This document shows positions 32,315 through 41,136 of a stretch of 64,000 bases of DNA, in pieces. The notes under the pieces are model-generated. The model was given only the letters and a program-made list of their open reading frames with translations. It searched no databases and had not been told where the DNA came from. Both the position numbers and the translations under genes were made by a program. Numbering within the stretch: position 1 is the stretch's first letter; the number at the start of each line of letters is the position of its first letter. Origin of the DNA: Halobacterium wangiae (lineage in GTDB: Archaea; Halobacteriota; Halobacteria; Halobacteriales; Halobacteriaceae); the NCBI RefSeq assembly GCF_021249345.1, contig NZ_CP089588.1, positions 2,542,001 to 2,606,000 of the forward strand, written 5' to 3'.

Positions 32315-32997
32315 TGGCCTACCCCCGTCACGTCGACGACGACACCCGCGAGGACGCCGGTTAGCGCGGCGAGCACGATGCCGAGGTTCATCGGCACGCC
32401 CACGGCGACGAGCGCGACGAACCCGCCGACGGCGGCCGCGACGTTCGTCGGTTCGTCGGTCATCGACGGGACGAGCAGCGCGAGGAACAGGAGGGGGACC
32501 GCGAAGTCCAGCTGGAATCCGTCGGGGAGGCGGTTGCCGGCCACCACGCCCACTGCGGTGCCGCCGACGTACGTCGCGTAGATGGCGGCGGAGACGCCGA
32601 GGTAGTACGCCAGCCGGTCGGTGTCCTCGTTCCGCTCGTACTCGGTGACGGCGATGGCGAACGTCGTGTCGACGATGAACTGACAGCAGACGATCCGCCA
32701 GCGCTCCGAGAACCGCCGGAAGTAAGGGGCGATGGCGGCGCTGTACATCGTGTAGCGCATGTTCACAACGACTGCCGTGAGCGCGACCACGACGAGGGGC
32801 GACCCGCTCTCCAGGAGGTCGATCGCCGCGAGTTGGGCGGCGCCGCCGAAGATCAGTGCGGACATCGCTACCGCCTGGACGTCCGTGAAGCCGGCCTGTA
32901 CGGCGGCCGCACCCGCGACGAACCCGAACGGGATGTTCGCTGGGAGTGCCGGCAGGGCACCTCGCAGTCCGGACAGGAAGTCCGCGCGCTCGGTCAT
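32311..32997 (-). CDS. azlC: AzlC family branched-chain amino acid exporter, large subunit (copy 2)
   Basis: 228 residues from ATG 32997 (MTERADFLSGLRGALPALP). Family segments FGFVAGAAAVQAGFTDVQ, GGAAQLAAIDLL and VVNMRYTMYSAAI correspond to those in copy 1, but the two copies are clearly diverged. The frame is open upstream but lacks family similarity. It faces away from a Bat-type regulator gene 153 bases upstream. Confidence 0.93.
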   Translation of the reverse strand: MTERADFLSGLRGALPALPANIPFGFVAGAAAVQAGFTDVQAVAMSALIFGGAAQLAAIDLLESGSPLVVVALTAVVVNMRYTMYSAAIAPYFRRFSERWRIVCCQFIVDTTFAIAVTEYERNEDTDRLAYYLGVSAAIYATYVGGTAVGVVAGNRLPDGFQLDFAVPLLFLALLVPSMTDEPTNVAAAVGGFVALVAVGVPMNLGIVLAALTGVLAGVVVDVTGVGQ

Positions 32998-33149
32998 GGA
33001 CTCGGAGTAGTCGCCGGTGCGGAGAAGAAGGTTGTCGTTGCGGCAGGCCGAGACTGCGCGTCGGCCTCCCTCGGTCGGGGATTTTTCCACCGCGACTCGA
33101 CTCGTGGGAACAGGTAACATCAAACCCGTAGGGTCACAACACCACGGCG

Positions 33150-33863
33150 ATGAGTGAGGTGAGTACGGAGGCGGGCACGCGACTCCGGCTGGACCTGTGG
33201 CACCCGGACTGCTGGGCCATCCAGGCGACGGAGCGCCACGAGGGCGGGATACTGGCCCACGCCGTCTACGACACGCCGACGAGGGGGGAATCGACGGTCA
33301 ACGGCCTGTTCACCGCCTACGGTGAGACGGAGGGAGAGGTGGAGACGCTCATCGCGGACATCGAGTCGTCGCCGCTGACGGATACGGTCCGCGAACTCCA
33401 GACGCAGTTCGACACGCGTCGCCACCGCATCGCCCCTGGGTCGGTCTCGCGGGAGTTCTTCCTCGAACACGACCCCGGCAACATGATCTGTCCGCTGTTG
33501 CTCGAACACGGCTTCGTGCACACGGCGCCCGGGAAGATCGAGGGGGGAAGGGAGAACTGGGACGTCAGATACCTCGGCGAACGGTCCGATATCGAGACGG
33601 AGATCGACGAGATCTGCGAGCGGACCGGCGCCGAGATCGACATCGCGCGAATCGGCTCGGTCGGCGGGGAGTCCCGGGAACTCCAGCAGGTCGACCGGCT
33701 CACGCGGAGTCAGCGAGAGGTGTACGAACTCGCCCGGGAGAAAGGCTACTACGAGTGGCCCCGGGAGGTCTCCACGCGGGAACTCGCCGACCAACTCGAC
33801 ATCTCGAAGACGACGCTGTTAGAGCACCTCCGGAAGGCAGAGGCGAAGCTCCTCGACCCGTGA
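33150..33863 (+). CDS. Bat-type HTH regulator (bacterio-opsin activator family)
   Basis: 237 residues. The N-terminal 160 residues are the haloarchaeal Bat-associated sensor domain (LRLDLWHPDCWAIQATERH). The C-terminal HTH_10 is residues about 178-235: LTRSQREVYELAREKGYYEWP, REVSTRELADQLDISKTTLL. It lies between azlCD copy 2 and the liv operon, so it may coordinate branched-chain amino acid export and import; this is positional inference. Confidence 0.9.
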   Translation: MSEVSTEAGTRLRLDLWHPDCWAIQATERHEGGILAHAVYDTPTRGESTVNGLFTAYGETEGEVETLIADIESSPLTDTVRELQTQFDTRRHRIAPGSVSREFFLEHDPGNMICPLLLEHGFVHTAPGKIEGGRENWDVRYLGERSDIETEIDEICERTGAEIDIARIGSVGGESRELQQVDRLTRSQREVYELAREKGYYEWPREVSTRELADQLDISKTTLLEHLRKAEAKLLDP

Positions 33864-33875
33864 CGTAGTCGTCCA

Positions 33876-33891
33876 CCCGCTTCGCGGCGGG
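33876..33891 (+). terminator. Weak hairpin after the Bat-type regulator
   Basis: CCCGC-TTCGCG-GCGGG forms a 5-bp stem 14 bases after the stop codon, followed by CGAAAACG. It is a possible terminator separating the regulator from the liv operon. Confidence 0.4.
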
Positions 33892-33937
33892 CGAAAACGC
33901 GTCAGTATTTGCCGGCCACCTCCCATGGTCGGCACGC

Positions 33938-33945
33938 AGTATATG
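33938..33945 (+). promoter_or_regulatory. TATA box of the liv operon
   Basis: AGTATATG is centred about 31 bases upstream of the ATG at 33973. It supports the start at 33973 over the in-frame upstream ATG at 33925. Confidence 0.5.
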
Positions 33946-33972
33946 CTGGTCTACGCGAAGAGGTACACTGTC

Positions 33973-35262
33973 ATGCCAGAGGATAGCACAGTCGATCGGC
34001 GGACGTTTCTGAAGGTTGCAGGCGGTGGCGGACTGGTCGCCACTGCAGGTTGTATCGGACTCGGGGGAGACGACGGCGGCAGTGGCGAGATCGTGCTCGG
34101 TCAGCCGGCCGCACTCACGGGGGACTGGGACTTCCTCCAGCCGGGCGTCTCGCAGGCGACCGACGTCGCCGTCCAGCAGATCAACGACGCGGGCGGCCCG
34201 CTCGACCGCGAGATCACGGTCGAGCGCCGGGACACGGCGGTCAACCCGCAGGAGGCTCGCTCGGTTACCACCCAGCTCATCGAGAACGACGAGGCGGTCG
34301 CGCTCATCGGCCTGTTCTCGAGCGAGATCAACCCGCTGTGGGACTTCCTCCAGGAGCAGGAGACGCCCATCGTCACGCCGTGGCCAGGGTCCTCGTTCCT
34401 CGACACACGTGGCGGCGACATGGGCACGCCGGACGACATCTCCGACGACGAGTGGGTGTGGCGGACCGTCATCGGCGACACCGTCCACACCGCCGGCGCT
34501 GCGTTCCGCGCCCTCGAGCAGGGCCACGACACGGTCGGCATCATCAACGGCACGGCGGAGGGCGCCCGTAGCTGGGTCGACGGCTTCCGCACCGCATACG
34601 AGGACAACGGCGGGACCGTCGCCGAACAGGTCGAGGTCAACCTCGGCGAGTCGAGCTACCAGTCGGCGCTCGAACGCCTGTTCAGCGCGGACTTCAGCGC
34701 CTTCGCGGTCAGCATGCCCCTGGAGAGTGCGACGACGCTCCTCTCGGACTGGTCGGACGGCGGCTACGGCGGGCAGCCGATCCTCTCGGACCCCCTCTCG
34801 CAGAACTCCCTCGCAGAACAGGTCGGCAGCGACCTGAACGGCGCGTGGGCGGCCAGTCCCGGCCAGGCCGGCCCCAACTTCGACAGCTTCAAAGAGGTCT
34901 ACGAGCAGGGCGGCGACGCCGAACTCAACGGCTGGACGCCGCCGTCGTGGGACGCTGTCAACGCCATCGCGCTCGCCATCCACCGCGGTGGCGAGGCGAC
35001 CCCGGAGGCCATCCAGCAGAACCTCGGCCCCGTCACGCGCGACGGTGGCACGGAAGTCGCCAACTTCGCGGACGGAAAGGAGGCCCTCGACAACGGCGAC
35101 GAAGTCAACTACCAGGGCGCGGCGACCCCGACGAACTTCACGAACTTCGGGAACGTCATCGGGCCAGTCGTCGTCAGCGAAGCACAGGACGGCGAATTCA
35201 CCGAGGCCGAGATCATCCCCGCTTCCGACCTCAGTGACTTCGTCGCCGAAGACGAGTACTGA
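33973..35262 (+). CDS. Branched-chain amino acid ABC transporter substrate-binding lipoprotein
   Basis: 429 residues. The N-terminus has a Tat motif DRRTFLKVAG and a lipobox ATAGC, so the protein is exported folded and anchored through its lipid-modified Cys on the outer face of the membrane. The mature part is a periplasmic-binding-protein type I (Peripla_BP_6/LivK) with VLGQPAALTGDWDFLQPG at the start and a C-terminal GPVVVSEAQDG. It captures Leu/Ile/Val or a related amino acid or amide; the ligand is not decided. First gene of a five-gene importer. Confidence 0.95.
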   Translation: MPEDSTVDRRTFLKVAGGGGLVATAGCIGLGGDDGGSGEIVLGQPAALTGDWDFLQPGVSQATDVAVQQINDAGGPLDREITVERRDTAVNPQEARSVTTQLIENDEAVALIGLFSSEINPLWDFLQEQETPIVTPWPGSSFLDTRGGDMGTPDDISDDEWVWRTVIGDTVHTAGAAFRALEQGHDTVGIINGTAEGARSWVDGFRTAYEDNGGTVAEQVEVNLGESSYQSALERLFSADFSAFAVSMPLESATTLLSDWSDGGYGGQPILSDPLSQNSLAEQVGSDLNGAWAASPGQAGPNFDSFKEVYEQGGDAELNGWTPPSWDAVNAIALAIHRGGEATPEAIQQNLGPVTRDGGTEVANFADGKEALDNGDEVNYQGAATPTNFTNFGNVIGPVVVSEAQDGEFTEAEIIPASDLSDFVAEDEY

Positions 35263-35265
35263 GAG

Positions 35266-36174
35266 ATGGGACTCGCCCAGAACATCATCTTCGGTCTCGT
35301 CACCGGTTCGTACATCGCGATCGCGGCGATCGGGTTCACGCTCATCTACGGCATCGTGAACATGATCAACTTCGCCTACGGCGAGTACCTCACGATCGGT
35401 GCGTTCATCGGCTTCCTCGCTGCGGGGGTACTCCCACTCCCCGTCGCGGCCGCCGTCGCGATGATCGGCGGCGGCATCGTCAGCCTCGCGCTCGCGCGGC
35501 TGTTCTTCACGCCAATCAACGACACCGGCCCGGTACCGATGCTACTGACGTCTATCGGTCTCGGACTCGTCCTGCGGAACGTCATCCGACTGTGGGCCGG
35601 CCGGGGCGCTCGCTACATCGACACGCAGACCACCACGTTCCGGACTGAGGGGCTTCCGGACCTCCCCGTCGGCTCCTACGACCTCCTCGGGGACTTCTTC
35701 GTGACGTCCGAACACCTCGTCGTCATCGGTGTCACGGTCGGTGTCTTCCTCATCCTGCACGGGCTGTTGACCCGGACCGACGTCGGCATCGCGATGCGTG
35801 CGATGGGCGACAACGAGTCGCTCGCCCGCGTCCGCGGCATCGACACCCAGTTCATCCGCAACAGCGTCTGGATTCTCGCGGGCGTGCTCGCCGGTCTCTC
35901 CGGCGTGCTCGTCGGCGTCCAGACGAACGTGAGCGTCACGACCGGCTACGCGCACATCCTCCAGATACTCGCCGCCGCGATTCTCGGCGGCGCGGGGAGC
36001 CCGTACGGTGCCGTCGCCGGTGCGTACGTCATCGGCCTGGTGATCGCGCTCTCGACGGCGTTCCTGCCGTCGAGCATGACGGGCATCTCATCGGCGATGG
36101 CGTTCGTCATCCTGGTCGCCGTGTTGCTGGTGAAACCGAGCGGTATCGCCGGGACGGAGGTGCGTGAGGCGTGA
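35266..36174 (+). CDS. livH: Branched-chain amino acid ABC transporter permease LivH
   Basis: 302 residues, eight TMs. TLIYGIVNMINFAYGEYLTIG near the start and MRAMGDNESLARVRGID in the cytoplasmic coupling loop are LivH hallmarks. It starts 4 bases after the binding-protein stop and overlaps livM by 4 bases. Confidence 0.96.
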   Translation: MGLAQNIIFGLVTGSYIAIAAIGFTLIYGIVNMINFAYGEYLTIGAFIGFLAAGVLPLPVAAAVAMIGGGIVSLALARLFFTPINDTGPVPMLLTSIGLGLVLRNVIRLWAGRGARYIDTQTTTFRTEGLPDLPVGSYDLLGDFFVTSEHLVVIGVTVGVFLILHGLLTRTDVGIAMRAMGDNESLARVRGIDTQFIRNSVWILAGVLAGLSGVLVGVQTNVSVTTGYAHILQILAAAILGGAGSPYGAVAGAYVIGLVIALSTAFLPSSMTGISSAMAFVILVAVLLVKPSGIAGTEVREA

Positions 36175-37214
36175 GCGTCACCGACCGCCTCCCGGGCGAC
36201 ATCGCCGACCGCGCCGGCCTGATCGGGCTGGTCCTGGTCGTCGCCGCGATCGCGATCGCCGTCTCGCCGCTCGTCGTCACCGTCCCGAGTGCACTCCTGG
36301 TGTTCGTCGAGGTGGGGATCCTCTTCGCACTCTACGGCATCCTCGTGCTGGGGCTGGACCTCCAGTACGGTCACACAGGGCTCGTGAACTTCGGGCACGT
36401 CCTGTTCTTCGCCGTCGGCGGGTACACGGTCGCAATCCTCGCCGCCGAAGGGTCGTTCTCGGGGACCAGCCTCGGCTACCCCTGGCCGCTCGCACTCGTT
36501 GCCGGCGTCATCGTCGCCGGCGTCGTCGGTGCGATCGTCGGCGCGACCTCGCTCCGGCTGCGCGACGACTTCCTCGCCATCGCAACGCTCGCGGCTGCGG
36601 AGATATTCTACAGCCTGACCCGCAACCTCCAGGACCTCCTGGGCGGGACCACGGGCATCCTCAGCATCCCGACGCCGCTCGCGGAACTCGCCGCGGACTA
36701 CGACACCGCGATGTTCGTGACGCTGCTGGGGATGCTGGGGGCCGCGGCGTTGACGTTCGCCGCACTCACGCGACTCACGGAGGCGCCGTACGGTCGCGTG
36801 CTCCGCGCGATCCGCGCCGACGAACTCGTCACGCGCTCGGTCGGCAAGTCCGTGTTCACGTACAAGATGCAGGCGTTCGTCTACGGCGCCGCCCTCGCCG
36901 GGCTGGCCGGCGGGCTGTTCGCGCTGTACAACGGCGCGGTCGCGCCGGGCTTCTTCACCATCCAGGTGACGGTGACGATCTGGATCGGGATGCTACTGGG
37001 CGGCGCCTCGAACCACCGCGCGGTGCTCGCCGGCCTCGCGATCATCATGGGGCTGCGGCTGTTCTCCCGGTTCGCGAACCAGTCGCTCCCGGTCTCCTCC
37101 GGGGAGTTCGCGTCCATCCGCCTCATCGCGGTCGGGATGATCCTCGTCCTCGTCATCCGCTACCGGCCCGCGGGCATCTGGGGTAACGAGAAGGAACTGG
37201 GGGTGGACTCGTGA
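36171..37214 (+). CDS. livM: Branched-chain amino acid ABC transporter permease LivM
   Basis: 347 residues, GTG start, about nine TMs. LDLQYGHTGLVNFGHVLFFAVGG and the coupling loop LRAIRADELVTRSVGKSVFTYK are typical LivM. It forms the pore with LivH and overlaps both neighbours by 4 bases. Confidence 0.96.
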   Translation: MSVTDRLPGDIADRAGLIGLVLVVAAIAIAVSPLVVTVPSALLVFVEVGILFALYGILVLGLDLQYGHTGLVNFGHVLFFAVGGYTVAILAAEGSFSGTSLGYPWPLALVAGVIVAGVVGAIVGATSLRLRDDFLAIATLAAAEIFYSLTRNLQDLLGGTTGILSIPTPLAELAADYDTAMFVTLLGMLGAAALTFAALTRLTEAPYGRVLRAIRADELVTRSVGKSVFTYKMQAFVYGAALAGLAGGLFALYNGAVAPGFFTIQVTVTIWIGMLLGGASNHRAVLAGLAIIMGLRLFSRFANQSLPVSSGEFASIRLIAVGMILVLVIRYRPAGIWGNEKELGVDS

Positions 37215-37966
37215 CGCTGCTCGACGTCGACGGACTCGTCAAGGAGTTCGGCGGACTCCGCGCACTCGACGGCGTCACCATGTCCGTCGACAGCGGCGAA
37301 CTCGTCGGCGTGATGGGGCCGAACGGCGCCGGCAAGTCGACGTTCTTCAACTGCGTCAGCGGCGTCGTCAAGCCCGACCGCGGCACGGTCGTCTTCGAGG
37401 GCGAGGACGTCACCGGCGACCAGCCGGAGGTGCTCGCACGCAACGGGCTCGTTCGCACGTTCCAGCACACTCGCCAGCTCGACACGATGACCGTCCGTGA
37501 GAACGTCAGACTCGCGGCGCTCGACCAGCCGGGCGAGCGCACGCTCCCCGCGCTCCTCCGCAGCGACGAGATGCAGGCTGTCGAGGACGACGTGGCGAAG
37601 CGCGCCGACGAACTCATCGAGGCGTTCGAACTCGACCACCTCCGCGACGAGTACGCGAGCAGTCTCTCGGGCGGCCAGCGCAAGCTCCTCGAACTCGCAC
37701 GCGTGCTGATGCTCGACCCCGACCTGCTGTTGCTCGACGAACCGTTCGCCGGTGTCAACCCGACGCTGACGAACGAAATCGCCGAGCGCATCGAGGCGCT
37801 CAACGACGAGGGGATGACGGTCGTCGTCATCGAACACGAACTGGAGACGCTGACCGCGCTCGTCGACCGCCTCGTCGTCCTCGAACAGGGGAGTGTGCTG
37901 ATCGACGGCGAACCGGAGACTGTGCTGTCGGACGAACGCGTCATCGACGCCTACCTCGGAGAGTAA
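37211..37966 (+). CDS. livG: Branched-chain amino acid ABC transporter ATPase LivG
   Basis: 251 residues, GTG start. Walker A is GPNGAGKST, signature LSGGQRKLLELARV, Walker B LLLLDEPFAGVNP; the H-loop is VVIEHELE. It energises the importer together with LivF. Confidence 0.96.
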   Translation: MTLLDVDGLVKEFGGLRALDGVTMSVDSGELVGVMGPNGAGKSTFFNCVSGVVKPDRGTVVFEGEDVTGDQPEVLARNGLVRTFQHTRQLDTMTVRENVRLAALDQPGERTLPALLRSDEMQAVEDDVAKRADELIEAFELDHLRDEYASSLSGGQRKLLELARVLMLDPDLLLLDEPFAGVNPTLTNEIAERIEALNDEGMTVVVIEHELETLTALVDRLVVLEQGSVLIDGEPETVLSDERVIDAYLGE

Positions 37967-38048
37967 GTATGTACGAAGGACACACGCACGGCCGGTACGG
38001 TGCTCGGTGGAGCGCAGGCAGCGTCGGACGACCGACGGAGGTGAGACA

Positions 38049-38753
38049 GTGAGTCTGCTGGACGTCGACTCCCTGGACGCCGGCTACGGCGACCTCCAGG
38101 TGCTGTTCGACGTCGACCTCGACGTCGACGACGGCGAGTACGTCACTATCGTCGGGCCGAACGGCGCCGGGAAGTCGACCGCGATGAAGGCCATCTTCGG
38201 CCTCGCGGACAGACAGGGTGGAACCATCACGTTCGCCGGCGAGGACATCACCCACCTGGACCCGGAGGACGTCATCGGCGTCGGGATGAGCTACGTCCCA
38301 CAGACGGAGAACGTCTTCCCGTCGCTGACCGTCGAAGAGAACCTCCGGCTCGGCGGGTACATCCTCGACGAGGTGCCCGAGGAGCGCCGGCAGGCGGTCT
38401 TCGACCGGTTCCCGGTGCTGGAGAAACGCCTCGACCAGCGCGCCGGCACGCTGTCGGGCGGCCAGCAGCAGATGCTCGCGATGGGCGCGGCGCTGATGCT
38501 CGACCCCGACCTGCTGTTGCTCGACGAACCCTCGGCGGGACTGGCTCCGGACCTCGTCGACGAGATGTTCGACCGCATCGACGCTGTCAACGAGGCCGGC
38601 ACGTCGATTCTGATGGTCGAGCAGAACGCGAAAGAGGCACTTCGGCGCTGCGACCGCGGCTACGTGCTCGCGCAGGGCGAGAACCGCTACGAGGGCGCCG
38701 GCAGCGACCTGCTGGACGACGAGGAGGTACGTCAGCAGTTCCTCGGCGGCTGA
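38049..38753 (+). CDS. livF: Branched-chain amino acid ABC transporter ATPase LivF
   Basis: 234 residues from the GTG at 38049. A strong Shine-Dalgarno-like GGAGGTGA ends 4 bases before it, which supports this start over the open upstream frame (to 38007). Walker A GPNGAGKST, signature LSGGQQQMLAMGAAL, Walker B LLLDEPSAGLAP. There is an 82-base gap after livG. Last gene of the liv cluster. Confidence 0.95.
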   Translation: MSLLDVDSLDAGYGDLQVLFDVDLDVDDGEYVTIVGPNGAGKSTAMKAIFGLADRQGGTITFAGEDITHLDPEDVIGVGMSYVPQTENVFPSLTVEENLRLGGYILDEVPEERRQAVFDRFPVLEKRLDQRAGTLSGGQQQMLAMGAALMLDPDLLLLDEPSAGLAPDLVDEMFDRIDAVNEAGTSILMVEQNAKEALRRCDRGYVLAQGENRYEGAGSDLLDDEEVRQQFLGG

Positions 38754-38783
38754 GCCGCCGTTCTCCCGCCGTTCTCACTCGAC

Positions 38784-39755
38784 TCAGAGCGACTGCTCGG
38801 TCCCGACGCCCGCGTCGCGCGCGGCGTCGTACACCGTCGAAGCGGCGGCGACGTCCAGCACTGCGGTGCCGACGCTCTCGACGACCAGTATCTCCTCGTC
38901 GCTGTCGCGGCCCGCCGTCCCCGCGAGGACGTCGGCGAACGGTATCAGGTCCCGCTCGCCGATGCTCGACGCCACGATGTCGCCGATGCCCGCCACCTCC
39001 TCGGGGACGTCCGCGAACACCCGGGCGGCACGGTCGAACACCGCCGGCTCGAGTTCCTGCATCTCGGCGTTGTACGCGCCGACTGCGACGACGAGTGTCC
39101 CGGGCTGGAGCGCCTCGGCAGGGAAGACGGGTTCGGCACTCGTAGTCGCCGTGACGACGACGTTCGCGTCCTCGACGGCGGCCCCCGGCGACTCGACGGC
39201 CGTCGCGTCGATGCCGTGGTCCCGGAGGTCCGCCACGCAGTCGTGTCTGGAGTCGCTCGGCGAGTAGACGGCGACCCGTTCGACGTTGGCGAGTGCGGCG
39301 ATGGCGCGGGTCTGCCAGCGGGCCTGCGCGCCGGCGCCCAGAACCCCGAGTCGGATCGGGTCGACGGCGAGCTCGCGCGCCGCCAGGCCGCCGATACAGC
39401 CCGTGCGGGCGTTCGTGATACGGGAGCCGTCCATGAACGACACCGGCTCGCCGGTCCGGGCGTCTGCGAGCACGATCTGGGCGTGTATCGTCGGCAACCC
39501 CCGGTCGGGGTTGTCGGCGTGAACGCTGACCAGTTTCGTCGCGAAGTACGACTCGCCGTGGACGTACGCCGGCATCACCAGCCCCTCACCGAGGCTGTCC
39601 GCCGAGTCGAGCCCCGTCCCGACCGGGTAGTGTGGTCGGTCTGGCCGTTCGACCTCGCCGGCGCCCTGTTTGACGAGTGCACGTTCGACGACGGGTGCCA
39701 GCGATTCGAGGTCGAGGAGGTCGCCGACGTCCGCGTCCGACAGTACCAGTACCAT
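38784..39755 (-). CDS. Ornithine cyclodeaminase / mu-crystallin family dehydrogenase
   Basis: 323 residues from ATG 39755 (MVLVLSDADVGDLLDLES). The substrate lysine is in SYFATKLVSVHADNPDRG and the NAD site is LGVLGAGAQARWQTRAI. The family includes ornithine cyclodeaminase, alanine dehydrogenase and ketimine reductases. Convergent with the liv operon and divergent from an amino acid oxidase-like gene; amino acid or imine metabolism is likely, but the exact substrate is unknown. Confidence 0.9.
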   Translation of the reverse strand: MVLVLSDADVGDLLDLESLAPVVERALVKQGAGEVERPDRPHYPVGTGLDSADSLGEGLVMPAYVHGESYFATKLVSVHADNPDRGLPTIHAQIVLADARTGEPVSFMDGSRITNARTGCIGGLAARELAVDPIRLGVLGAGAQARWQTRAIAALANVERVAVYSPSDSRHDCVADLRDHGIDATAVESPGAAVEDANVVVTATTSAEPVFPAEALQPGTLVVAVGAYNAEMQELEPAVFDRAARVFADVPEEVAGIGDIVASSIGERDLIPFADVLAGTAGRDSDEEILVVESVGTAVLDVAAASTVYDAARDAGVGTEQSL

Positions 39756-39952
39756 AGACCCGGCGACGCGAGCCACCGAGTTAGGGTTTTCCCGGTTCGG
39801 CGGCCGGGCGTACGGGCTCGCCGACGGGCAGTGGGGGCGGCGCCGACCGCCCTCCCTGCTGGTCCAGACCACTCCCCTCGTCCAGTGACGCGCGTCGAGC
39901 GTCGGGCCGCGCCCGGCAGATTTATTCTCGTCACGGCGTGAAGGTAGTTCAC

Positions 39953-41104
39953 ATGGATGTTGTCGTCGTCGGCGGTGGTATCGTCGGGCTCTCGTCGGCT
40001 CACTACCTCGCGGAGCGGGGTGTCGACGTGGTTCTCTGCGAGAAGGGGTCGCTCGGTTCGGCGAGCACGGCGCGCTCGGCCGGTGGAATCCGGAGCCAGT
40101 TCTCCACCGCGGTGAACGTCCGACTCTCGGAGGCCAGCCGCGAGGTGTGGGACGACTTCGAGTCGGTGTTCGGGGTCGACATCGAGCACCGTCGCTGTGG
40201 GTACCTCTTCCTCGCGCGCACCGAGGAGGCGGCCGCACAGTTCCGGGAGAACGTCGCGATGCAGAACGACCTCGGCGTCGACAGCGAGTTCCTCGACCCG
40301 GCTGACGCCGTGGAGTACTGCCCCGGCCTCAAGGCCGAGACGTTCGTCGGTGCGACCTACCACGCGACCGACGGTTTCGCGGACCCGAACCTCGCCGTCC
40401 AGGGGTACGCCGCTGCGGCACGCGATGGCGGTGTGGACGTCCGGACGAACACCGCGGTGGCAGACGTGCTCACCGACGGGGCGGCCGTCACTGGCGTCGA
40501 ACTCGCGGACGGCGAGCGCCTCGACGCCGACTTCGTGGTGAACGCCGCTGGCGCGTGGGCGGCCCCGCTCGCCGCGATGGCGGACGTGGACCTCCCAATC
40601 GAACCGCACCGCCGACAGATCGCGGTCGTCGACCCGACGATCCCCGTCCCCGAGAGCGTCCCGCTGACCATCGACCTCGAGACGGGGTCGTACTTCCGGC
40701 CGGAACGCGACGGCGCCGCGCTCGTCGGCGGTCACTTCGAGGAGGACGGCGACCCCGTCGACCCGGACCGGTACTCGGAGTCGATGGACATCGAGTGGGC
40801 AGCGACGGCGGTCGAACGCGCCGCCGACTACACGACGTACTTCGACGGCGACTCACGCATCAAGCGCGGGTGGGCCGGCCTCTACGCCGTCACGCCGGAC
40901 CACCACCCCATCGTCGAGGAGACCATCCCCGGGTTCGTGACGGCAGCCGGCTTCTCCGGCCACGGCTTCCAGCACGCGCCAGCCACCGGCCAGCTCGTCG
41001 CGGAACTCTGCGTCGACGGCGAACCGTCGCTGACGGACATCTCGGAGCTGACCAGCGACCGCTTCGAGACGGGCGACGACCTGGTCGAGCGGAACGTCGC
41101 GTGA
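39953..41104 (+). CDS. FAD-dependent amino acid/sarcosine oxidase family protein (DAO)
   Basis: 383 residues from ATG 39953 (MDVVVVGGGIVGLSSAHY). The ADP-binding GGGIVG and a second FAD segment RSAGGIRSQFS are followed by GWAGLYAVTPDHHPIVEE and FSGHGFQHAPATGQ at the C-terminus, as in sarcosine oxidase beta and glycine oxidase. It oxidises a secondary or primary amine, using oxygen or an electron carrier. Confidence 0.93.
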   Translation: MDVVVVGGGIVGLSSAHYLAERGVDVVLCEKGSLGSASTARSAGGIRSQFSTAVNVRLSEASREVWDDFESVFGVDIEHRRCGYLFLARTEEAAAQFRENVAMQNDLGVDSEFLDPADAVEYCPGLKAETFVGATYHATDGFADPNLAVQGYAAAARDGGVDVRTNTAVADVLTDGAAVTGVELADGERLDADFVVNAAGAWAAPLAAMADVDLPIEPHRRQIAVVDPTIPVPESVPLTIDLETGSYFRPERDGAALVGGHFEEDGDPVDPDRYSESMDIEWAATAVERAADYTTYFDGDSRIKRGWAGLYAVTPDHHPIVEETIPGFVTAAGFSGHGFQHAPATGQLVAELCVDGEPSLTDISELTSDRFETGDDLVERNVA

Positions 41105-41136
41105 GAACGTAGACGGCCGCTGTCGCCCCGCCTCAC

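Noticed and set aside
33904-33972. In-frame upstream ATG at 33925 as start of the liv binding protein
   Set aside because: It would put 16 residues before the Tat signal and overlap the TATA-like box; ATG 33973 gives a standard Tat lipoprotein.
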